A stretch of 64,000 bases of DNA from Panorpa germanica (GCA_963678705.1 OY783209.1:16740001-16804000); one strand, 5' to 3'. Shown: positions 1 to 11,346, counted from the stretch's first letter. Numbers and translations: made by a program. The notes: generated from the sequence alone by a model not told the origin.

Positions 1-99
1 GATGTAAGGTTATTTGTTTACCTCGTATTAGTATAACGTACACAATACTTTTAAAGTGTAATTAGCGTAATTGCATAATGTATTCTATCTATGTTTCAG

Positions 100-306
100 A
101 TAAACTCCATTGAAGTAAATCGTCCACCCAACTTTAGAAATAAGCTTCGTTGCATGTCCCGATTGGTAACGAGAAATCTAAAAAGCACAAATGATATAGA
201 TAAAATGATGAAAGCTCTTGCGTTGAAATATAAACAAAGAAAATTGCATTCAGGTAGAAGACGTAATCTGATGTTTAAAGAGTCATTGTCTGCAAGAAAG
301 CATTAG
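100..306 (+). pseudogene. Terminal exon of an unrecognised gene, copy 1
   Basis: A 68-codon open stretch follows a good splice acceptor (pyrimidine-rich, ending tatgtttcag at 99) and ends in TAG at 304-306. The product is basic and includes RLVTRNLKSTNDIDKMMKAL. A related exon lies on the minus strand at 56,169-56,423. It starts after the same acceptor context and shares the pattern R-P...L...RL.T.N.K...DI.K..K.LA.K. The two are therefore paralogous last exons, probably of a repeated or transposon-associated gene, not a random reading frame. Upstream exons of this copy would lie outside the window. I do not recognise the family. Confidence 0.4.
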
Positions 307-885
307 AAGATTAACACGGAAGTTGATACTTTGGAATGTGTGTTTTCAGATGCGTTTCTCTTCAATACACCTGTATTATAGAAACGTGAGGAATGATCTT
401 GACCTTGAATTCTTTAATTTTAATTCAATAGTAAATAAAATAATATATGTTATAAAAAAGTATGTAATAAATAAATTTTAATTTTAGTAATTGTTGAGTT
501 TTATTTTATTTTTTTTAAAATTTTATTTTAAAGATTTTTTAATTGCTAAAATATTTATTTACTAAACAAAGAATATAAATAGAAGTGAAAAATTCGCATA
601 AAAAAGCAAAAAATTAATTATATCCTTAAATTTAAAGTGTATGTTTACACAGTTTATATTAACTTACTTCATACGTTTATTAATTTTCTATAAGTCACCA
701 AATGTGCTCTGGAAATTTATAAAATTTTACTAATGAACCAGATCCGCGTTGCAACAAAACTTTTTCAATAATGCCTTTACGAAAATAATTTGAATTTATA
801 AATTCAATCAATAAATACTAAAGAATAAATAAACTTTTTTTCAAACAATCGAATTTTTCGTACTTAAAATGCCAATGCTACACGG
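307..885. other. AT-rich spacer
   Basis: Very AT-rich sequence with homopolymer T and A runs. I see no gene, repeat end or RNA structure that I can support. Confidence 0.5.
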
Positions 886-1545
886 TAGGTGTTACATTTA
901 TTCTCAAAGAGATTTATACATTTTTTATTTCCGACGATTCTTTATGATGCTATGGTGGCGACAGTCGACAAATCTCCCGGAAAATATGTTCCAGTAACAG
1001 TTTTATCATATTTGTTATTTTCAAATAATTTTTTATGTAAATATGTTTAAAAATGAGTACTGTATTAATAATAATTATAGAAAATATATATACTTTGAGG
1101 TTATGACAGAAAATAATTCTTTTTAGTCTAATTTCTTCAAGTCTTTCTTATAGTCAATATGGTAAATTTTATTTTGTTTTATAGTCTAATTCAATATGAT
1201 ATACTTGTTAAAGCAAATTCGCGGTTTAATGTAATATATTTTCTGTACTTTTAGTTTAAATGAAATATTGTATTATTTTTTAATATTCATTCATCTCTTT
1301 TATGTTATTTTATATTTTTTGTTATTAAATATAATTTCGATTTGCTGCTTTGTTTTATATTCAGGTTTTGAACGCTCTGTTGCAATTTCAAATCACTCTA
1401 TCTATAGCTCTCAACTCAGCAACAAGGGCAAATTGAATTCATTTAAGAATCATCGTCTTTGTATTATTATATGTATTATATTATTTAATTGTGCGTGTAA
1501 TATAAAAGTGTTAAAAAATAAAACCCAGTACTTGTTACTAAATCC
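886..1545 (+). repeat. BEL element 5' LTR (left arm)
   Basis: This stretch recurs in reverse complement at about 60,730-61,390, and its second half (from about 1,363) recurs directly at 3,353-3,510. That placement, upstream of a BEL-type gag and again after it, identifies a long terminal repeat. The end carries the motif aaaaaataaaaccc, a plausible polyadenylation region. Compared with the right-arm copy, the last part of the LTR and the start of the leader are deleted here: sequence jumps from aaatcct to cgacatccgc near 1,546. The 5' boundary is approximate. Confidence 0.6.
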
Positions 1546-2018
1546 TCGACATCCGCATCCATCGTTTTAATATCATCACGAGGCAGTCTCATAGTGGATA
1601 GATCATTTAAATTAGTAAGTGACCTGGAAATTTTCTATTATATTTATTAATCCATTTGATGAGTTTTAATGTTGTACGTTTTAATTATTAAAAATCAACT
1701 TTTGTGGTTTACCAAATAGTCATATCAATTTGTCTACCAGGCAAACGTTTGTCTAGAATTTCTATAAATTGCATTATTGACACCTTATCTAAACAATATT
1801 ATTGTAAAAGTAATATTCATTCTATTTGAAGCACAAGAATGAGACGTTTCAGATTATTTTTATTGCATTGTTCTGGTTGGCGTTTATACTCAACAGTTTT
1901 GTATCAATTTCAGTATAATTTCAATTTATCATAAATAATTTGATTGTTATTTTCTATTATGAAATCTGTATTCCACATTATTAAATTTTGCATAAAATAT
2001 TTTTATTATTTGTTTACA
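1546..2018 (+). other. BEL untranslated leader
   Basis: Non-coding sequence between the LTR and gag. It matches the right arm in reverse complement (about 59,975-60,530). The right copy retains about 150 bp more at its start, including ttgttccttcgagcgtcg, which resembles the leader found next to the LTR in many arthropod BEL elements. No gene is visible. Confidence 0.5.
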
Positions 2019-3352
2019 ATGGCATTGGCAAAAAAGCTGAAAATTCAAAGCGCTGCATTAACTAAAGAACTAAATTTATATATCGAACAGTCTAACCTAA
2101 TTAATCCCAAAGACGCAACCACATATCAGCTAAGTGGAATAAAAATGCGACGTTGCCTACTTTATCCACTTTTAGATCAATTTAAATCCATTGCCCTAGA
2201 AAGGCAGATAATATGCGGTTCTAAAGATGAAACAGAAATAAATAAAATAGGCGTCGATGTCAGTGATTTCATAGAAAAATACAGTAATTTAATGGCGTTA
2301 CTGAATGAAGTAATTGAAGAATCAGAAAATTCAAAAACAAAAATCAAAGAAAGTAATAACCAATGCTGTAGTGGTCATACTGACTCAGAACATTTACGAA
2401 AAATAGAAAGTCTTTAGTGGAGATATTACGGAATGGTCGCAGTTCAAGTTCATGTTCATTAGTTTAGTACATTCCAATCAAAAATACGAATTCTTCACAA
2501 AATTTTATCATTTAAGAAACTTATTAATCGGTGATGCTCTCGAGGTTATTACGTCCGTTGAAGTAACACCATAAAATTATAATACAGCGTGGCAACTTTT
2601 GGTAGATAGATATGATAATAAGCGACTAATTATCGCTCATCATTTGCAATCCTATATAGACACGCCATCCACAAATATTGAATTCAGTGCCAACTTAAGA
2701 ACCATTGCCACGCACGTAATGAAACATATAGTGGCACTACAAGACGTAATACCACAAGAATATTGTAGGGATGCTATCATTACGCATATTACATTAAAGA
2801 AACTCGACAAAGATATTCAAAAAAAGTTGTATTCTTCACCGGACTCGAGAGTATTAAATCCCACTTTCGAATCTCTTTAAAGAATATTATCAGAAAGAGC
2901 CGAAATCTTAGAAACAAGGGATAATAACAAACCTACCCCCAGGTCAAATTTACGAAAATCACTTGTTTCTACTAAAATACCTACCTGTTTCTTCTGTAAT
3001 GATAAACATTTGACTTACAAATGTCCTAGTATCTCTAAGCTCACTATTGATGATAGATATATTAAGATTGGTAAGAAAAATCTATGCTTGAATTGTTTAA
3101 GGCCTGGACATTTTGCCGAAAGTTGTCCATCCGCTTTTAATTGTCACTTATGCCAAGGGCGCCATAACACTATTTTGCATAAAACAATTTCCACTGTAGA
3201 GTCAAATCATGATAATAGTAATAAATCCACTCTCACAGGTCAGGTTTCTAAGTCTCATAGTGTATTATTGTCAACAGCCCTAGTTGAAATTCCTGATGCT
3301 AATGGTAAACTAATAACGGCTCGTGCTCTCCTTGATAGCGGTAGCCAGGTTC
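2019..3352 (+). pseudogene. BEL gag and aspartic protease, truncated
   Basis: The BEL polyprotein starts at the ATG at 2,019 (MALAKKLKIQ). Order: N-terminal gag helical region to about 2,417, a DUF1759-type gag segment at 2,420-2,880, a zinc-knuckle region at about 2,985-3,180 (CFFCNDKHLTYKCP, then CLNCLRPGHFAESC), and the start of the DUF1758 protease with ALLDSGSQ at about 3,330. There are in-frame stops near 2,415, 2,572 and 2,878, so it is dead. The protein stops abruptly after the protease active-site motif because the rest of pol (RT, RNase H, integrase) is deleted. A shorter sister copy lies on the minus strand at 59,017-59,972. Confidence 0.85.
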
Positions 3353-3574
3353 AGGTTTGAACGCTCTGTTGCAATTTCAATCCACTTTATCTACAGCTCT
3401 CAACCTAGCAACAAGGGCAAATTGAATTCATTTAAGAATCATCGTCTTTGTATTATTATATGTATTCTATTAATTAATTGTGCGTGTAATATAAAAGTAT
3501 TAAAAAATAAAACCCTAATCCAAATCAACAAAGTTCAGCAAAGGTAATTTTTTCAAATTAAAACATCTACAACA
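3353..3574 (+). repeat. BEL 3' LTR remnant (left arm)
   Basis: Begins at ttcaggtttgaacgctc, which matches the interior of the 5' LTR at 1,364, and runs to ctacaaca at 3,574. Only the downstream part of the LTR survives because the deletion that removed pol also removed the LTR start. The sequence after the LTR (aaacaatacttataaat) also follows the right-arm LTR at 58,885 in reverse complement, so both copies share one insertion site. Confidence 0.7.
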
Positions 3575-5085
3575 AAACAATACTTATAAATATTTATTAT
3601 TAATTTTTACATTGACTTTCTTTATATTTAATAGTTTTAAAAAGATAAATATTCTTTGATTATTCTTAAATATCTGAAAATAAAAACTTGATTTGTGGTG
3701 TCAAAAATCTGAGTTATTATTTTAGGTCGTAATAGAAATTTTCTGTATTTGTTCGATAATACAACAATTGATTTTGGAAAAGAATAAATCTATTTAGACA
3801 CAATTCATGTTTTCGTCGTGAGAGCTACTTTTAGTTTACAAACAGGTTAATCCGGCCTTGTGGTTAAGTCATATTCTATTAGGAGAAGAGGGTGAAGGAA
3901 TATGCTAAGTAAATGAGGTGTATGCTACAAATGGAATGGGCTTGTGAACCATTTTTATAAAACTGTGTAATATATTGACAAAGTTGGCTACCAGGACCAA
4001 TTTTGTATTTAAGAAGATATTACTATTTAAAATAGTACTTTTTTCACTTTATTTATTAAGGGATCCGACGTTATAGAAAATTCTAATACCTATATATCCA
4101 GTATGTTGCTATCTCCTTTAAACAACAAAGAATAAAAAAAATAACATTTAACACACCTATTCTTTAATAGTGCGACACGATACGTCATAAATATGGCCGA
4201 CATTTGTAGCGCTAAAACTACAATTCGAACTTTAATTGCAATAACACCGTCAACATATAGATATTTAACGAAATAGACACACCCATTGGTTTTGACCGCT
4301 TCTCTAAGGATTGGGGCCGACTTTATTACTCATACCTTCCAGTCTGAGAATACGTGAATGCCGTCTTTTTTATCTGCAGCAACTTCTTCTGCAACGAAGC
4401 TATTTTTTAATGGTGCTTCCACATTTCCTTGCTCTTAGTCGACAGTGTGTTTGGTTATGTTGATTGTTTCTTTAGTGTCAGAAACAGTGCTTGTTTTATT
4501 TTGTTTATTGTTATTGCTGCTTTTCTTTGTAGCCTTGCCTCCTTTCTTATTATTGGTTGGCTGTCTGGCCGGTTCGGTGTTCTTTTCCGCTAGTAATAAG
4601 TTTTCCTTGACTATATGAATAGTCGTTTCAACTGCTGGGATTGCAGTATTTGTAGATATCACAGCCTCCTGGGTAGCTTCGGCCTCGATATTTTCGTCTT
4701 GTTAAGTCAGATAGAAGCAGGTTTCCTACCTCTTACGAGTTGGAACCCCTCATTGTCATCATTTTCGTCCGTGGTTTTAGTAGCTGTTGTTTGTTGTTGT
4801 TGGACTGTTTTTTTTTGTGTTGTCCTCTTCAGTGCTGTGGTCACCTTCAGTGACTTCCTGTTCAGAAAGGCTAAATTCCTAAACAAAATGAGAAAAAAAA
4901 ATTTTTTTTTGTGTAGTCATGAGCAGGATTAACTTCTGGTGCCGGCTTATCGTTGAATTTTGGGACACGCTTGCATTGCGGTAGATGTCTCTACTAGATT
5001 TGAGAGCTCAACGTAAAGTTGTGCATAACTCTGGTTATGTTATTAGTCGACTGTGTTGCTTGCTTAAAAAATAGTTTAATATTTA
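3575..5085. repeat. Left-arm flank of the large inverted duplication
   Basis: About 1.5 kb outside the BEL LTR that recurs in reverse complement at about 56,850-58,884, with small indels. Matching landmarks include tttgtggtgtcaaaaatctgagttattatt, gtgcgac..tacgtcataaatatggccgacatttgtagcgctaaaactac (4,170-4,220) and gttgtgcataactctggttatgttatt (5,020-5,045). Similarity fades near 5,085, just before a copia LTR. It contains the lysine-rich exon pseudogene. Confidence 0.7.
4336..4950 (-). pseudogene. Lysine/asparagine-rich exon(s), unrecognised gene, left copy
   Basis: Read on the minus strand, this gives a hydrophilic protein including RQPTNNKKGGKATKKSS and ending FVAEEVAADKKDGIHVFSDW. It ends at a strong splice donor (GAAG then GTATGAGT at 4,336/4,335). 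Frames are broken by several indels and stops. The right-arm copy (+ strand, about 57,540-58,120) has the same exon and donor with its own frame breaks. The composition suggests a nucleic-acid-binding tail, either of a host gene or of a retroelement ORF1, but I cannot assign it. The strong splice site argues for an exon and not low-complexity noise. Confidence 0.45.
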
Positions 5086-5135
5086 GTGTTGTAATTATAG
5101 TAAATAATTATTTCACCGCTAATTATAAATATATG

Positions 5136-5424
5136 TGTTGTCATAGTAAAGTAAGTTACCAGTGTAGATATTAATGTAGATACCATCGTAGTACTAGCAC
5201 AAGAAACACATGAGCCATCTGCGATTGGTAACACTAACTAAAAGTACCGAGAGTGCTTTGTCATGGCGTTTGAGGCAAGACAAACCTTGTGAATCTTAAC
5301 GTGGTACAGAAAGGACGCTCTTTGTGAAACCAGTGCTAATACTACATACAGAATACTTTTTATTAAAATATACATCTTATAATTATAATCTTTTATTCAA
5401 ACTCTGCAAGAATAGTTCCCAACA
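5136..5424 (+). repeat. Copia 5' LTR
   Basis: A 289-bp segment starting TGTTGTCATAG and ending CCCAACA. It is immediately followed by a primer-binding site and then by a copia gag. The TG...CA ends and the position support the boundaries. A very short piece of a possible 3' LTR start (tgttgtaattaaagt) is at 9,587. Confidence 0.7.
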
Positions 5425-5440
5425 GGTTATGGGCCCAGAT
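5425..5440 (+). promoter_or_regulatory. Copia primer-binding site (initiator tRNA-Met type)
   Basis: ggttatgggcccag lies directly after the LTR. It is the well-known copia-type site that pairs with an internal half of initiator tRNA-Met to prime minus-strand DNA synthesis. Confidence 0.75.
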
Positions 5441-5532
5441 TAGGACTCTCTGCAGCATTGACTAAAAGATATATTACAAGATATCAGGGTTTTTGAGAAA
5501 AAAGTGAGGCAGCCATCTTGAAACAAACGAAG

Positions 5533-5785
5533 GTGATATTAATAAGTCCACATGTGCTTGTGAGACTATTTAGACATTAATATTGTGTTTGTGGTGAAGG
5601 AAAAGTGATATTAATGAGTTCATCGAAACTATTTTGAAATTAATATACTTTTTGGGCTGAAAACGGTAACATTAATAAGTCCACACGTGCTTGTGAGACT
5701 AGTTAGACATTAATGAACAGATTGTGCTCGAACATTAAGATTAATAAGTCCTCGTGTGTGAGAGACTACTTAGACATTAAGATTG
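5533..5785 (+). repeat. Tandem repeats in the copia leader
   Basis: Four diverged units, at about 5,533-5,588, 5,605-5,650, 5,666-5,712 and 5,736-5,785, built on a pattern like attaataagtccacatgtgc followed by tgagacta-tt-agacattaa. They fill the leader between the primer-binding site and gag. Confidence 0.7.
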
Positions 5786-5806
5786 TGCTCGAACAACAAG
5801 ATTAAG

Positions 5807-8210
5807 ATGACCAACAGTATTAGCATCGTCAAATTTGGTGGTAAGAACTACCAGCAATGGAAATTTCAAATGAAGTGCATATTGAAATCGAAGGGCGTGT
5901 ACGAGTGTACAGCAGGCACCGAAGTTAAACCAGGGGTAAACGCAACAGCTGATTTGGAAACTTGGAACCAAAAAGATGCAACGGCGATGTGCATCATAAC
6001 CAGCTCGATGGAACTACAGCAAATTACACTAATCGAAAATTGTGAGTCGGCCAAGGAAATAATGGACAAACTCAGTTCTATTTATGAGATGAAATCGGAA
6101 ACAAAGAAGATGTTAGTTCACGAGAGGTTTCATCAATACAAAATGGCACTTAACGAGACGATGGTGCAACACATTTCTAAAGTGAAAAATCTTGGTAAGC
6201 AGATACGAGAGTCAGGCGATACTCTCAGTGATACTGCAATCATGACTAAAGTATTGAGTACAAGTATCGTAACTTTAGGCAAGCATGGTTGTCAGTGGAG
6301 GATTCGAAACAGAATATGGCCAACTTAACTGGACGTTTGTTGGATGAGGAGGCGAATCTCACTAAATATGAAGAAGAATAAGAAGTCGCTCTAGCAACTA
6401 CTAGGACAGTACATACTGAAAGGAGGCAGATTAACAAGAAAATTGTGACGTGCTTTAATTGTAACCGGAAGGGTCACTATGCGAGGGATTGCAGAACAGA
6501 AATGAACAGTAAAAGAAATAAGCAAAATGTCTCATGCTTTAAATGTAATCGGAAGGGTCACTACGCGAGAGATTGTAGAAAAATGACGAACCAATACGTA
6601 GAGGAGACACATCATAGTAATCACGGCGCCTTCAACGCAGAAATATGCAACCAGACTATCAGCAAAGAAGATTGGATCTTAGATAGCGGAGCTTCAACCC
6701 ATTTGACATACAAACGTGAATTCTTTGATACGTTTAGTGAATGTAAAGGGCTCACCGTCAAACTAGGCAACAATGGAGAGGTACCTGTAGAAGGCATCGG
6801 CACTGTAAAGATTAAGAAATTAATTAAAGGCAGAAGTGTGGATGGATTAATTACAAATGTCTGGTATATACCCAAGCTGAGGAAGAACTTATTTTCTGAA
6901 GGTGTGATAACTAAAAAAGGGATGAAAATAGTAAAGCAAAACTAGACAGCAGAGATATACGACCGTGGAATGTTAGTAGCCAGTGCAATCCGAGAATCAA
7001 ACAACTTGTATAAGCTACAAATCGAAACTGTAATTGCCATGGAAGCACATACTACAGTAAGGTGAAATCTTCAAGTTTGGCACGAAAGACTGGGGCATCT
7101 GAATGTTGAGACTCTTTGCAATATGGTTACGAAAGGGTTAGTGGAAGGAGTGGATATTGAGAATACCAACGAATTCTTCTGTGTCAGCAAGGCTGTCAGC
7201 AAGGAAAGTAACAGAAGTTGAAATTCAGGAAACATACCAAAACAATGAGAAGACCCGTTGAAATCATACACAGTGATGTATGCGGCCCAATGTCTGAACC
7301 ATCTGTAAGTGGTTGTAGGTACTATGTACTATTCAAAGATGACCATACTGGTTTTAGAATGGTTTGGTTTATTAAACACAAAACAGACGTCTTACCGTGC
7401 TTTCGAAAATACGTAAAGATATGCGAAAATAAATTTGGCTACAGACCGCAAATTCTGAGAGTTGACAACGGGAGAGAATACTGCAACAGTAAGTTTCAAA
7501 GTAACCTTTCAAGCAAATGCATTCTAATGGAAACTACGGCACCATATACTCCAGAACAGAACGGGAGATCTGAACGTGATAACAGAACGATTATGGAAAG
7601 TGCACGATCAATGCTTTACACAAGCAAGAAACCAATGTACCTGTGGGCGGAGGCTGTAAATACAGCAGTATACATACTTAATAAAACGGCAACAAGTCAG
7701 ATTACAGATTCAACACCATATGAAGCCTGGATGAAAAAGAAACCGAACTTGAGCCATAGCAAAACTTTTGGTTGTGACGCATTCATGCATATTCCAGATG
7801 TACTTAGAACGAAGCTGGAAAGTAAAAGCAAGAAATTAATATTCGTGGGTTATGAAAAGGAATCGACAAACTACAGACTGTTCGACCCAACCACAAAGAA
7901 AATCAAAGTATCCAGAAATGTAACATTCACCGAAAGTAATAATTTAGGCAGAGAAAACCCAACCCAGATGTCAGAAATAGCAATCGAAAAAGAAAAAGGG
8001 GAAATCAACAATCAAGAAGAAGTGATTGAAAATGAGACCACAGAATTAAGAAATGAAACTAAAGTCGACCAGGTAAATTGACCGAGACGTAATACGAGAA
8101 AACCAATACGTTTCACCGAAGCCAACATTGTTGAAGCGGGAATACTAAATTCGTATGAAGAGGCGTTAAAGAGTCAAAATGAGACAGAATGGCAAGAGGC
8201 CATAGACGCA
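5807..8210 (+). pseudogene. Copia gag-protease-integrase polyprotein
   Basis: Starts at MTNSISIVKFGGKNYQQW (5,807). Order: gag of the UBN2/DUF4219 kind to about 6,330; two nearly identical CCHC knuckles (CFNCNRKGHYARDC and CFKCNRKGHYARDC at about 6,450-6,585); protease with WILDSGASTHLT at about 6,673; GAG-pre-integrase region around 7,075; integrase core at 7,260-7,800 (HSDVCGPM, VDNGREYCNSKF, TPEQNGRSERD). It then reads into the start of the RT domain (EEALKSQNETEWQEAIDAE), which stops at about 8,210 where Trio sequence begins. Stops at 6,943 and 8,079 and frameshifts near 6,290 and 7,200 inactivate it. Confidence 0.85.
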
Positions 8211-9284
8211 GAACTATTGCAAGAAGATGTGAAACAAGTATTAGATTGGCTTGAAAATCACGGTGAAGTTTTTATTAAGAATAATACAGACATTAGCAGA
8301 AATATATAGGAGGCAAAAGTGTTTCAAAAGTTACATGAACATTTTGACAATATTGCTCAGAACACCCACAGGAAAGCTGAAAGATTAATAACAGCAATTG
8401 AAGAATTAACACAGACCGACGAGTGCAACGTACAGGAGATTCACTCTGTAGCTCAGGAACTAGAAGCACACGTGACATCTTTTGCAGCCAAAGTTGAACA
8501 ACGAAAAATTAGACTAGATCTAGCTGAAGCTTTCTACACCCACGAAAAAGAACTGAGTACGTGGTTAGACGAGCTGCGTAGTAAGCTTTGTGAAGATGTC
8601 GATGTTCCTCTTATTGGTGGCGAAACGCTGGAAGGGGCTGAAAGGTTGTTAGAGCAGTTGACTCAACATAGAAAGTCCTCCTGGACGCTTGTGCCAATAC
8701 CATATCACAAGGAGAGGAGCTTCTTCAAGAAATAAGATCTGTGGGGAATATAAACTCTACGGGCTCGATGTCAGCCGTAGAAGGAGCTGTGGAACAACTC
8801 GCTAAACAGCGTTGAAAACTTGAGGAGTTGTGGGACACAAGAAAATTGCGACTTGATTTATGTTTAAGGCTACGACTATTTGAACGAGATTCACTGGATG
8901 TATGTTTCCAGCTGGATATTTACAGAAGAACTGCAACACAGCGAGTTATCTCACAATGTACAAAAAGCGAAGGAACTTCTCCTGCTACACAATGAAAGGG
9001 TCAGTCACATGCAAAACACGACGTTCCAGATTTTGCAACAGGGCCAAGAACTTACGCGGGTTATTGAATCTTCAGGAGTTTGTGTCATTGCAGATGCACA
9101 AACTATGGTACAGGTGCTGCTAGAAATTCTTTATTAGATTATTCTTAAATTAGAGCAATGTATACAAATGAGTCAAGTTCGAAAGGACGCCGAGAAAATC
9201 ATAAGGATCAGAAATAGAGAAGCTGTGTTACTAACAAGTTCCACAGTACCCAAAAGTTTGCAAGATGCAGAACAACTTAGAGAA
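8211..9284 (+). pseudogene. trio: Trio (Rho-GEF) spectrin-repeat cDNA captured inside copia pol
   Basis: The translation follows the spectrin-repeat region of Trio/Kalirin: VKQVLDWLENHGEVFI, FDNIAQNTHRKAERLITAI, VPLIGGETLEGAERLLEQL, SMSAVEGAVEQLA, TEELQHSELSHNVQKAKELL, NTTFQILQQGQELTRVIESS and VPKSLQDAEQLRE appear in the expected order. Trio normally acts as a Rac/Rho exchange factor in axon guidance, and these repeats form its rod. No introns are present, so the source was mRNA. It carries stops near 8,308 and 8,735, a frameshift pair (about 8,680 and 8,920) and a small deletion near 9,137. Copia sequence flanks it on both sides in the same reading frame, so it replaces the copia reverse transcriptase domain. 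Confidence 0.88.
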
Positions 9285-9601
9285 GGTGACAAAAATTATG
9301 GAATGTATACGGAAGATATCTCTGATGCTGACTACGCCAATGCCATAGACACAAGAAATGTTTTAACGTTGTGCAACGGAGCTAAAGCTCGGAACAGCAA
9401 ACGTCAAGCATCAGTAGAAGGACCATCAAGTATTGAACTTAACAGAAGTGTTAAGTGTAAAGGACGATTAAATATTGAAAATCAAAGTGCCTTTAAACTT
9501 ATAATAATATCAGGGATTTAATATGTGTCAAAGACTGTTTAGGTTTAAGGACTTTTCTATTTATAATAAGCTGTGAATATGGGGGCGTGTTGTAATTAAA
9601 G
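9285..9601 (+). pseudogene. Copia RNase H end and truncated 3' terminus
   Basis: After Trio the frame returns to copia: NYGMYTEDISDADYANAIDT, LCNGAKARNSKRQASVEGPS and NQSAFKLI follow the usual order at the end of a copia pol (SDADYA, NSKRQ, NQSA motifs). A purine-rich gaatatgggggcg at about 9,573-9,586 could be the polypurine tract, followed by tgttgtaattaaagt, similar to the 5' LTR start. This breaks off at 9,602 into the R1-like fragment, so the 3' LTR is lost. Confidence 0.65.
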
Positions 9602-10390
9602 TCAAGGTTTAGATTGGGAAATGAGGAAAATGGAAACAGATACTGGGAAAGTAGTGAGGAAAGGAAGTGTAGAGTGTGCGGAACGGAGAACGAAACACTG
9701 GAGCACATTAAATTTGAGTGTAAGGAAAAAGTAGTGAGCGAAATGAATATTGGCCAGCTATTAAAGGAAGGCAGTCAAGGAAAGCAGGAGAAACAAAGAA
9801 GTAGCGAAGAAACAGTTAAACTTCAGTCCAGAAAAATAGAGGATTTGCGGAAAGGAGATAAAGACAAGAGGTGGATGACGGAGATAGAGACAATAATAAA
9901 ATAGTAAAGGAAAAGAGTCAAGAAGAAATAGTAAAGTGAGAGAGTCATGAGAAAATAGTAAAGATAGAGTGTTTATGCCTGTAATAGACATAAGTGGAGA
10001 AGTAAAAACGAAGAGAAAAGGCAGGAAGGATAGTAAAAAGATAATAGAGGGTTTGTCGAGAGGAGACAAGGAAGGCAAGAGGTGATAGATGAAGATACAG
10101 GCAATAAGGAAGGGGAAGCAGGAAACGGTGTAAATAAAGGAGAAGTAGGAGACATAAAGAGAGAGGATCAAGAAAAGAAGAAAGAGAAAGTACTACTCGA
10201 AGTAGTAATAGTCTAGTAAAGTTTAAGTTTAGTTTTTTTAACTTTGAATTTATATGAAATGCATTAAGAAATATAATAATGTAGATTGTAAAGCCGAAAG
10301 GCACACAATCAATATAATAAAATAATGTTAATAAATGTAATAGAGAAATTATTAAAATATATATTTACATTTTAGTAATTATTGAATTTT
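9602..10390 (+). pseudogene. 3' end of an R1-like non-LTR retrotransposon (left arm)
   Basis: 5'-truncated fragment coding the carboxy-terminal zinc motif of a non-LTR reverse transcriptase (CRVCGTENETLEHIKFEC, 9,670-9,723). A highly charged tail (EETVKLQSRKIEDLRKGDKD) ends at 9,904, followed by an A/G-rich 3' untranslated region. The same segment occurs in reverse complement at about 55,240-56,060, where it stays open from the zinc motif to the same stop. The purine-rich stretch 9,920-10,200 creates leucine-rich shadow frames on the other strand that are not genes. Confidence 0.65.
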
Positions 10391-10436
10391 ATTTATTTAT
10401 TGATTTCGCCTAAGCACAAAACTTAAACAAAAGATA

Positions 10437-10720
10437 AAAGTTTATAATAATAGCAAAATATTTCTTTCTTCTTATTTTTATGTCCTAATATTATGTGTTT
10501 TTTCTCTTAATACATAAATATTTTCATAATTATTTATTTGTTAAACAGATAAACAATCTCTTAATAATTTGTTCAATACCTCCAATAGTTCAATGGTGAA
10601 TAATAAAATCATTAATGCCGGATATCTACCTCTCTCTTTCTATTCGTTACATGTCCGGTATTTATTAGATCTTGTGTTTATTATGTATTGGTAACATGAA
10701 TAATATTCAGGGTAGCAAAG
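10437..10720. repeat. Dispersed ~250-bp repeat, copy 1
   Basis: Runs from gtttataataatagcaaaat to the region ccggtatttattagatc. Two more copies lie in reverse orientation at about 53,170-53,452 and 55,020-55,236. In both the left arm and the 55-kb copy it directly follows the R1-like 3' end, so it is probably the distal 3' untranslated region of that element. Confidence 0.6.
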
Positions 10721-11346
10721 CTACTATCCATGACACTTACATTCAAATAAAATAAATAGATTAAATGTAAATTACCTAAAACCTTTCGCCGGTTGATAAA
10801 AGTATATTATTGTATTTTCTAAGTTTTTATTTTAGTCAAATAGCATACGAACTTAGTATGGCAATACATAGGTATGCAAAGTATTTACTGGAACAATAAA
10901 ATATTTGCCGATTTCGATTCAGTTAAATAATTTGTTCAATATTACGTGAATCTGTTGTACACACATGAATTGTGTAACTGTAAAACTCATTCATGTACCT
11001 TTTCTTGAACTGACTATCAGAATCGGAATCGTATGGACGATGTTCCTGAGTTCAATCGAATCGTAAACGTAAAAATCACTCGATTTACTCAAAAGTGCTA
11101 TTCCTGAAAATTTTACGAAAATTTACGAGCAGAGAAATCGTTAAAAAAAGTGAATATTTGCTCGTCAACTATTTAGCTTGCGAGTGTACGATCGCACAAT
11201 AAGTTTTAGTGATTTTTATTAGTTATCCATGTTTCACAACAAAGTATTTAGTAAAATATTTGTTGCTTGTTTACATAACCTAAAACTTTTCTATTACTCT
11301 TAATTGTAGTTTATATTAATTTAATAAAAGTGACTTCTCTAGCAGT
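10721..11346. other. Non-coding region upstream of the Harbinger gene
   Basis: AT-rich. It presumably includes the 5' end and leader of the PIF/Harbinger element. I could not find its terminal inverted repeat. Confidence 0.4.

Noticed and set aside
1268..3547. Open frames over the BEL LTR copies (FERSVAIS... in both)
   Set aside because: They recur because the LTR recurs. They have no start context, and one is truncated by the deletion joint.
8211..9284. Trio segment as exons of the real host gene
   Set aside because: No introns or splice sites occur in over 1 kb, several stops and frameshifts are present, and copia sequence lies in frame on both sides.
9761..10304. Leucine/serine/phenylalanine-rich open frames on the minus strand (and their mirror at 55,500-55,910, plus strand)
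   Set aside because: They are shadows of a purine-rich 3' untranslated region of the R1-like element. The real frame is on the other strand and carries the zinc motif.
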